In this document: piece by piece, positions 7,588-11,767 of the stretch | Layout: the number at the start of each line of letters is the position of its first letter | How positions within the stretch are numbered: position 1 is the first letter of the stretch | NCBI GenBank assembly: GCA_027014185.1 | Contig: JALWEK010000102.1 | Location: 1 to 11,767, forward strand | Reading direction: 5' to 3' | DNA: 11,767 nucleotides | DNA from: Aquificaceae bacterium | GTDB lineage: Bacteria; Aquificota; Aquificia; Aquificales; Aquificaceae | Translations under genes and position numbers: made by a program | Notes under the pieces: generated by a model | What the model saw: the letters and a program-made list of their open reading frames with translations, nothing else | Databases searched by the model: none | What the model was told of the DNA's origin: nothing

Positions 7588-7938
7588 ATGAAGGTACTTC
7601 TCTCGGACTCAAACCTAATAACATCTTCCAAGGTAAGCTCCCTCCTGAAGTCCCAAGGTTGGGAAGTCTTCACCGCCAGCAGATGGAACAAGGCGAAGGA
7701 GATCTTGGAGGCCAACCAGGATATAGAGGCTGCTGTTATAAACCTCGAAGGCTTTGGAGGGATCGAGCTTCTGGAGAACCTAAAGAGGGAAAGACCGGAT
7801 ATAAAGGTCGTTGCCTACTGCGGACACAAGAACATCCAGCTTCAGACCAGGGCCAAGGAGCTCGGGGCCGAAACCGTTGTCCCCAACAGCGTTATAGTCA
7901 GCTCCGTTGTGGAGCTTGTAAAGGGAGTTACCTCTTGA
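7588..7938 (+). CDS. Stand-alone receiver-like (CheY-fold) protein lacking the phosphorylation residues
   Basis: A 116-residue protein whose length and pattern fit a single response-regulator receiver domain. It opens with MKVLLSDSN, where D7 keeps part of the acidic pocket. Aligned by pattern, the phospho-acceptor Asp is replaced by N52 (VINLEGFGGIELL), the switch Thr/Ser by C78 (VVAYCGH), and the invariant Lys of the KP motif by N100 (GAETVVPNSV). Phosphorylation of the usual kind is therefore unlikely; it may be a pseudo-receiver that acts by protein contact. There is no DNA-binding or enzymatic output domain. The ATG follows the moeB stop by 7 bp with only a weak upstream AAGG, which suggests co-transcription and perhaps coupled translation. 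The 3' end overlaps the convergent lpd by 11 bp. The fold call rests on pattern only, and the function is unknown. Confidence 0.75.
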   Translation: MKVLLSDSNLITSSKVSSLLKSQGWEVFTASRWNKAKEILEANQDIEAAVINLEGFGGIELLENLKRERPDIKVVAYCGHKNIQLQTRAKELGAETVVPNSVIVSSVVELVKGVTS

Positions 7939-9322
7939 CCCAGGTTATCGGTCCGTAGTATATCTCCGAGGCGGACTGACCTATCGCCTCCGAGAGAGAG
8001 GGATGGGAGTACATGGTCTTGGAGGCGAACTCCACGTCCTTGTGGTCCCTCATCATGTGAACCACCTGATGGATCAGCTCTCCGGCGTTCGGGCCCACTA
8101 TGTGGCATCCCAGGATCTTTCCCGTATCTTCGTCGGCCACTATCCTGACGAAGCCTTCGTTCTCCCCATCGTCCATGGCCTTGGGGTTCGTAACGAAGGA
8201 GGTAACCCCTACCAGGACCTCGTAGTCCTCGTCCTCAGCCTGCTCCTCGGTAAGGCCCACGCTCGCAACTTCGAAGGCAGAGTATATGATCTTGGGAACG
8301 ATCCTGTCGTCCCTCTTCCAGTCGGTTCCGCCGAGCATGTGGTTCACAGCTATCTTTCCTTCGTACATGGCCTTGTGGGCGAGCATAAGGGGAGAGGTTA
8401 TGTCCCCGCAGGCGTAGATGTTGGGAACGCTCGTCTGGGAGAACTCGTTTACCTTCACAAACCCCCTCTCGTCCAGCTCCACACCCACCTCCTCGAGGCC
8501 TATCCCCTTCGTGTTGGGCTTTCTTCCCACCGCAAGGAGTATGAAGTCCGCCTCTACTTCCGTCCCGTCTGAGAGCTTGGCCCTGATGCCTTCCGAGGTC
8601 TTCTCCCAGCTCTCCACAGTTGTCTTGGTCCTTATGTCCACCCCGAGCTGTTTTAACTTCCTTCCAAGGTATCTGGCAGAGTCCTCGGGTATGTCGTCGG
8701 AGGGAAGGATCCTGCGCTTGAGCTCAACGAGGACTACCTCCGACCCATACTTCTTGAAGATGTAGGCGAATTCAACTCCTACCGCACCTCCGCCCACTAT
8801 CAGGATCTTCTTCGGTATAAAGTCTATATCCCATATCTGATCTGTGTCCACCACGTATCTCCCGTCCGGGACGAGATCCCCTACGGCCACGGGTCTGGAT
8901 CCGGTAGCAAGAAGTATGAACTTGGTCTTTATCGTTACCTCCGCCCCTTCCACGAATACCGTGTTGGGATCCTTTATAACCCCCCTTCCGTAGATTATGG
9001 GAAGGTTTATCTGCTGGGCGAACTTCTTAAAGTTCTCCCTTATAGTAACCACAACCTCATCCCTACCCCTCTTCAGACTTCCATAATCTAGATCTATACC
9101 TTTAGGTTTTATTCCCCAGCGCTCACCTATCTCCAGCTTGTCCAGTATATGCGCTCCGTGCCTCATGTACTTGGAAGGGATACAACCCTTGTTAAGACAG
9201 TTCCCGCCCACGCTCTCGGGGGAGAGTTCCACTAGGACCGTCCTCATCTTTCTCCTGTAGGCGTATATACCAGCCTCGTATCCTCCGCTTCCAGCTCCTA
9301 TTATCACGAGGTCAGCTTCCAT
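7928..9322 (-). CDS. lpd: Dihydrolipoamide dehydrogenase (class I pyridine nucleotide-disulfide oxidoreductase)
   Basis: Flavoprotein that re-oxidises dihydrolipoyl groups and passes electrons to NAD+. The 464 residues match the family. Order of motifs: FAD loop GAGSGGYEAG (9-18); redox-active pair C42/C47 in GGNCLNKGCIPSK; ATGSRP (139-144); NAD loop GGGAVGVEFA (177-186) with E200 at the strand end, favouring NAD over NADP; second FAD contact ACGDI (304-308); and the dimer-interface acid/base pair H440/E445 in SHPSLSEA. All catalytic residues are present. The ATG at 9322 has GGAGG seven bases upstream. It is a single-gene unit with no 2-oxoacid dehydrogenase, glycine cleavage or lipoate gene next to it. 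By family knowledge, relatives in Aquificales may serve glycine cleavage or the lipoate-binding protein of the sHdr sulfur-oxidation route; the window does not decide. Other enzymes of the same superfamily are less likely because of the CLNKGC motif. Confidence 0.93.
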   Translation of the reverse strand: MEADLVIIGAGSGGYEAGIYAYRRKMRTVLVELSPESVGGNCLNKGCIPSKYMRHGAHILDKLEIGERWGIKPKGIDLDYGSLKRGRDEVVVTIRENFKKFAQQINLPIIYGRGVIKDPNTVFVEGAEVTIKTKFILLATGSRPVAVGDLVPDGRYVVDTDQIWDIDFIPKKILIVGGGAVGVEFAYIFKKYGSEVVLVELKRRILPSDDIPEDSARYLGRKLKQLGVDIRTKTTVESWEKTSEGIRAKLSDGTEVEADFILLAVGRKPNTKGIGLEEVGVELDERGFVKVNEFSQTSVPNIYACGDITSPLMLAHKAMYEGKIAVNHMLGGTDWKRDDRIVPKIIYSAFEVASVGLTEEQAEDEDYEVLVGVTSFVTNPKAMDDGENEGFVRIVADEDTGKILGCHIVGPNAGELIHQVVHMMRDHKDVEFASKTMYSHPSLSEAIGQSASEIYYGPITWVKR

Positions 9323-9379
9323 ACCGATACCTCCGCGTATTAGACCTTAAGGATATAATGATAACCCAAAGGATTTCAA
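9323..9379 (-). promoter_or_regulatory. Promoter and ribosome binding site of lpd
   Basis: On the minus strand, TTGAAA (9379-9374) as -35, 16-bp spacer and TATATC (9357-9352) as a weak -10 would start a transcript near 9345, giving a leader of roughly 20 bases. GGAGG at 9334-9330 lies seven bases before the ATG. An 8-bp palindrome CCTTAAGG (9345-9352) straddles the expected start. lpd thus has a normal leader, unlike its divergent neighbour polX. Confidence 0.5.
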
Positions 9380-9408
9380 AACCCTTCCCTCGATGCTAAA
9401 TTAATCTC
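9374..9408 (+). promoter_or_regulatory. Promoter of polX, leaderless geometry
   Basis: TTTCAA (9374-9379), 16-bp spacer, TAAATT (9396-9401) and seven bases to the ATG at 9409. The element TTTCAAAACC begins exactly 35 bases before the ATG, as does TTGTAAAACC before moeB. There is no ribosome binding site. Its -35 bases are the reverse complement of the lpd -35, so the two promoters share them and probably compete for polymerase. Confidence 0.5.
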
Positions 9409-11151
9409 ATGCACAAGAAGAACAAGGAGCTGGCGAGGATATTCGAGAAGATAGCCGACATACTCGAGTTCCTGGGAGACAACCCCTACAGGATAGGAAC
9501 CTACAGGAGGGCCGCGAACCTTATATCCGAACTCCCCGAGGACGTGGAGGAGCTCTACAGGACGGGTAAGCTCTCGAGACTTCCTGGCATAGGCTCTTCC
9601 ACGATGCTGAAGATAGAGGAGTTCATAAGGACGGGGACTGTAAAGAAGTACGAAGATCTCAGGAAGAGGGTTCCCGAGGACCTTCTCGACCTCATGGACG
9701 TCCCCGGTGTGGGGCCTAAAACTCTCAGGGTAGCTTACGACAAGCTCGGCGTTAGGACCAAAGAGGATTTCATAAAGGCACTCGAGGACGGCTCCATAGC
9801 CAAACTCCCGGGCTTCGGTCCTAAGAAGGTAGAGAACATCCTGAAGGGGATAGAGCTGTGGAGGAGCGTTCAGGAGAGGATACCCCTTATAGAGGCATAC
9901 CCGATGGCGGAGGACGTTGTCGAGTACATGAAAAAGGAAGAGAGCATAAAAGAGATCTCTATAGCGGGGAGCCTCAGGAGGATGAAGGAAACGATAGGGG
10001 ACATAGACATACTCGTGGCCGCCGAGAAGAGGGACTGGAGGAGGATACACGAGCACTTCGTAAAGTACCCGGAGGTGAGCAAGATCCTAGCAAAGGGGGA
10101 GACCAAGTCGAGCGTGGTCCTCAAGAGCGGAAGGCAGGTGGATCTCAGGACGGTAGAACCCAAGAGCTGGGGCGCGGCCCTCCAGTACTTTACGGGATCT
10201 AAGGAGCACAACATAAGGATCAGGGACATAGCCAAGGAGAAGGGACTCAAGGTGAACGAGTACGGCGTGTTCAGGGCAGACACCGACGAGAGGCTGGGTG
10301 GAGAGACGGAAGAGGAGGTTTATAGGCTGGTAGGGATGCAGTGGATACCTCCGGAGATAAGGGAGAACTGGGGTGAGATAGAGCTCGCCCTCGAGAACAG
10401 GGTGCCCGAGCTCGTAGAGCTGAAGGATATAAAGGGGGACTTCCACGTTCACACGAACTGGAGTGATGGGATAAACCCTATCGAGGAGGTGGTGGAGCAG
10501 GCTTACAGGCTGGGCTACCAGTACATAGTGGTGGGGGACCACTCCCAGAGTGCGAGGGTGGCGAACGGCCTGACACCTGAGAGGTACAGAGAGCAGTGGA
10601 GGATAATAGATAAGCTCAACAGAGTTTACAACCCTAAGGGCTTTTACATCCTAAGAGGTGCTGAGGTGGACATCCTGCCCGACGGGAGCCTCGACCTTCC
10701 GGACGAGGTCCTGGAGGAGTTCGACTTTGTGGTAGCTTCGATCCACTCTAGGTTCAACCAGGACAACACATACAGGATCCTCAAGGCTATGGAAAACCCC
10801 TACGTGAACCTCGTAGGACACCCTACGGGAAGGGCCTACGGCCAGAGGGAGGGATACCCGCTCGATATGGAGAAGGTTATAGAGATGGCGAAGGAAACTG
10901 GCACAGCCCTGGAGATAAACACCTTCAGGGTAGATCTATCGCCCGAGAACATAAGGAAGTGTGTGGAGAGCGGCGTTATGATGGCCATAGTTACCGACGC
11001 CCACTCGGTGGCACATCTGCCCTACATGAAGGTCGGCGTCGGGATCGCCAGAAGAGGATGGGCCACACCGGACGTCATCCTGAACACCAGGGATCTCAGC
11101 GGTGTGAGGGAGTTCGTCCTGAGCAAGAGGAAGAGGATGGCGAAGGCCTAG
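9409..11151 (+). CDS. polX: DNA polymerase/3'-5' exonuclease PolX (family X polymerase + PHP)
   Basis: Gap-filling repair polymerase acting in base-excision type repair. Its 580 residues are close to B. subtilis PolX (about 570). The N-terminal 8-kDa-like helical region (about 1-90) and helix-hairpin-helix units carry LPGIG (58-62), VPGVGPK (98-104) and LPGFGPKK (133-140). The polymerase site is AGSLRRMKETIGDIDIL with D198 and D200, plus the third metal Asp D245 in GRQVDLR. The C-terminal PHP domain (about 342-575) keeps all expected metal ligands: H346, H348, D353, H378, E419, H446, H471, D530 and H532. A working manganese-dependent 3'-5' exonuclease is therefore expected. The ATG at 9409 is the only plausible start: it follows the putative -10 by seven bases and gives the usual N-terminus. 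The TAG stop shares a CTAG with the stop of the convergent hydrogenase gene. Confidence 0.96.
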   Translation: MHKKNKELARIFEKIADILEFLGDNPYRIGTYRRAANLISELPEDVEELYRTGKLSRLPGIGSSTMLKIEEFIRTGTVKKYEDLRKRVPEDLLDLMDVPGVGPKTLRVAYDKLGVRTKEDFIKALEDGSIAKLPGFGPKKVENILKGIELWRSVQERIPLIEAYPMAEDVVEYMKKEESIKEISIAGSLRRMKETIGDIDILVAAEKRDWRRIHEHFVKYPEVSKILAKGETKSSVVLKSGRQVDLRTVEPKSWGAALQYFTGSKEHNIRIRDIAKEKGLKVNEYGVFRADTDERLGGETEEEVYRLVGMQWIPPEIRENWGEIELALENRVPELVELKDIKGDFHVHTNWSDGINPIEEVVEQAYRLGYQYIVVGDHSQSARVANGLTPERYREQWRIIDKLNRVYNPKGFYILRGAEVDILPDGSLDLPDEVLEEFDFVVASIHSRFNQDNTYRILKAMENPYVNLVGHPTGRAYGQREGYPLDMEKVIEMAKETGTALEINTFRVDLSPENIRKCVESGVMMAIVTDAHSVAHLPYMKVGVGIARRGWATPDVILNTRDLSGVREFVLSKRKRMAKA

Positions 11152-11767
11152 TGGCTCGTGCAGACCGAACAGACATCGAAGCTCCTGAGAACTATCTGGG
11201 CTTTGAGAGACGAGTCCAAGCCCAAAAGGGCCTTCTCAACTACACCCAAATTCTTTCCGTCCCTCGGGCCTAGGTTCCAGACGGTTGGTGTTATTATGTT
11301 GTAGCTCTTAATTCTCCCCTCTTCAACGACAACCTCGTGGATCAGGGTTCCCCTCGACGCCTCCACCACGCCAACTCCCCGACCGCTGAAGGTCTTAGTA
11401 TCAACGGGAGGCCTCTCCCAAGAGGGCTCCTTCAGGTTTATAGCCTTCAGGTCTTCCCTTATCAGAAGGAGGAGTTTTACAAGCTCCCGCATACGGGCAA
11501 CCACCCTTACCATAACAGAGTCTCCGAACCTCCTGTAGAGCTCCTTTACAAGAGGATCCCTGGACAGCACCTGCCTGGCGAGCGGACCCGTCTCGAAGGG
11601 AAGACCCCTGTACCTGGCCGCCTTCGCCCAGGTGTAAGCTTTCCCGTTCCCAGAGTCGAAGGTAAACTCCTCCGATTCCTTAACCTTTCTGAGGTCGAAC
11701 CTGCACTCCCTCCTGTTGAGAGCTCCTGGTTTTACGTAGCCTTCTATCTCGCCACCCACGATAAACC
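11148..11767 (-). CDS. [NiFe]-hydrogenase large subunit, C-terminal part (partial, cut by right edge)
   Basis: Catalytic subunit that splits or forms H2 at a Ni-Fe centre. The frame is open to the window edge, so the GTG at 11759 is internal; about 206 residues are visible. Family landmarks are YTWAKAARYRGLPFETGPLA (about 11637-11578), EASRGTLIHEVVVEEGRI (about 11370-11317), PTVWNLGPRD (about 11289-11260), and the second metal-binding motif FDVCSVCTSH as the last ten residues. The two Cys of this motif bind Ni and Fe, and the His ends the mature enzyme in other members. Two oddities stand out: Val replaces the usual Pro of DPCxxC, and the stop follows the His directly, so no cleavable C-terminal peptide is encoded. 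That layout is known for H2-sensing (HoxC/HupV) types and would remove the need for a maturation protease. The subgroup cannot be fixed without the N-terminal half and the small subunit. The stop overlaps that of polX. Confidence 0.92.
   Translation of the reverse strand, partial: FIVGGEIEGYVKPGALNRRECRFDLRKVKESEEFTFDSGNGKAYTWAKAARYRGLPFETGPLARQVLSRDPLVKELYRRFGDSVMVRVVARMRELVKLLLLIREDLKAINLKEPSWERPPVDTKTFSGRGVGVVEASRGTLIHEVVVEEGRIKSYNIITPTVWNLGPRDGKNLGVVEKALLGLDSSLKAQIVLRSFDVCSVCTSH

Noticed and set aside
6903..7715. Minus-strand open frame of 270 codons opposite moeB and the receiver-like gene
   Set aside because: moeB is unmistakable on the other strand; the antisense product has low-complexity, shadow-like composition and no start signals.
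9345..9352. CCTTAAGG palindrome as an operator for lpd
   Set aside because: Only eight bases and expected by chance; recorded under the lpd promoter but not claimed as a site.
11757..11759. GTG as start of the hydrogenase gene
   Set aside because: The frame continues to the right edge and the visible part is only the C-terminal third or so of a large subunit.
1..11767. CRISPR arrays, tRNA/rRNA genes, insertion sequences, phage or defence islands
   Set aside because: No direct repeat array, cloverleaf, transposase or integrase motif was seen. The only gaps without a gene are 21, 59, 7 and 86 bases, so little could be hidden.

Overview
This window most likely comes from a thermophilic, chemolithoautotrophic bacterium of the Aquificaceae type. 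The inferred proteins are rich in Lys, Glu, Ile and Val. Ile is often ATA and Arg is mostly AGG/AGA. Genes are packed almost without gaps, and the shikimate kinase and MoeB/ThiF-like proteins read like the Aquifex versions as I remember them. G+C is, by eye, in the mid-50% range, higher than Aquifex or Hydrogenobacter. The family assignment is inference and the genus is left open.

Layout. (1) 3-1445 (+): the C-terminal part of an RND-superfamily efflux permease, cut by the left edge. (2) 6705 down to 1433 (-): one tight five-gene transcription unit, hemC > HerA-like ATPase > amiC-type amidase > exported two-haem cytochrome c > aroK. Its junctions are ATGA-type overlaps, one 29-bp overlap and one 21-bp gap. 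(3) 6765-7938 (+): a MoeB/ThiF-type adenylyltransferase followed 7 bp later by a receiver-like protein that lacks the phospho-acceptor Asp. (4) 9322 down to 7928 (-): an orphan dihydrolipoamide dehydrogenase. (5) 9409-11151 (+): a full-length bacterial family X DNA polymerase with a PHP domain. (6) 11767 down to 11148 (-): the C-terminal part of a [NiFe]-hydrogenase large subunit, cut by the right edge.

Regulation. The two divergent gaps (6706-6764 and 9323-9408) carry back-to-back promoter-like sequences. For hemC, moeB and polX the -10 hexamer ends only 6-7 bases before the ATG and there is no usable Shine-Dalgarno sequence, so all three look like leaderless transcripts. lpd and the operon-internal genes instead have GGAGG-type (aroK: weak AAGGGG) ribosome binding sites. 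moeB and polX share the element TTNNAAAACC starting exactly 35 bases before the ATG. A 14-bp inverted repeat covers both -35 regions between hemC and moeB. All three convergent junctions overlap (13, 11 and 4 bp), so there is no room for ordinary intergenic terminators.

How the genes fit together. hemC supplies tetrapyrrole, and the same operon encodes an exported haem protein and a cell-wall amidase, so part of the unit faces the envelope. The HerA-like ATPase in its middle is not explained by this. The hydrogenase fits H2-based growth. I see no RNA gene, CRISPR array, insertion sequence or phage gene. The best leads for something undescribed are the Rossmann-like/cytochrome c fusion, the HerA-like ATPase with an altered P-loop, the non-phosphorylatable receiver next to MoeB, and the hydrogenase large subunit that ends at its metal-binding motif.
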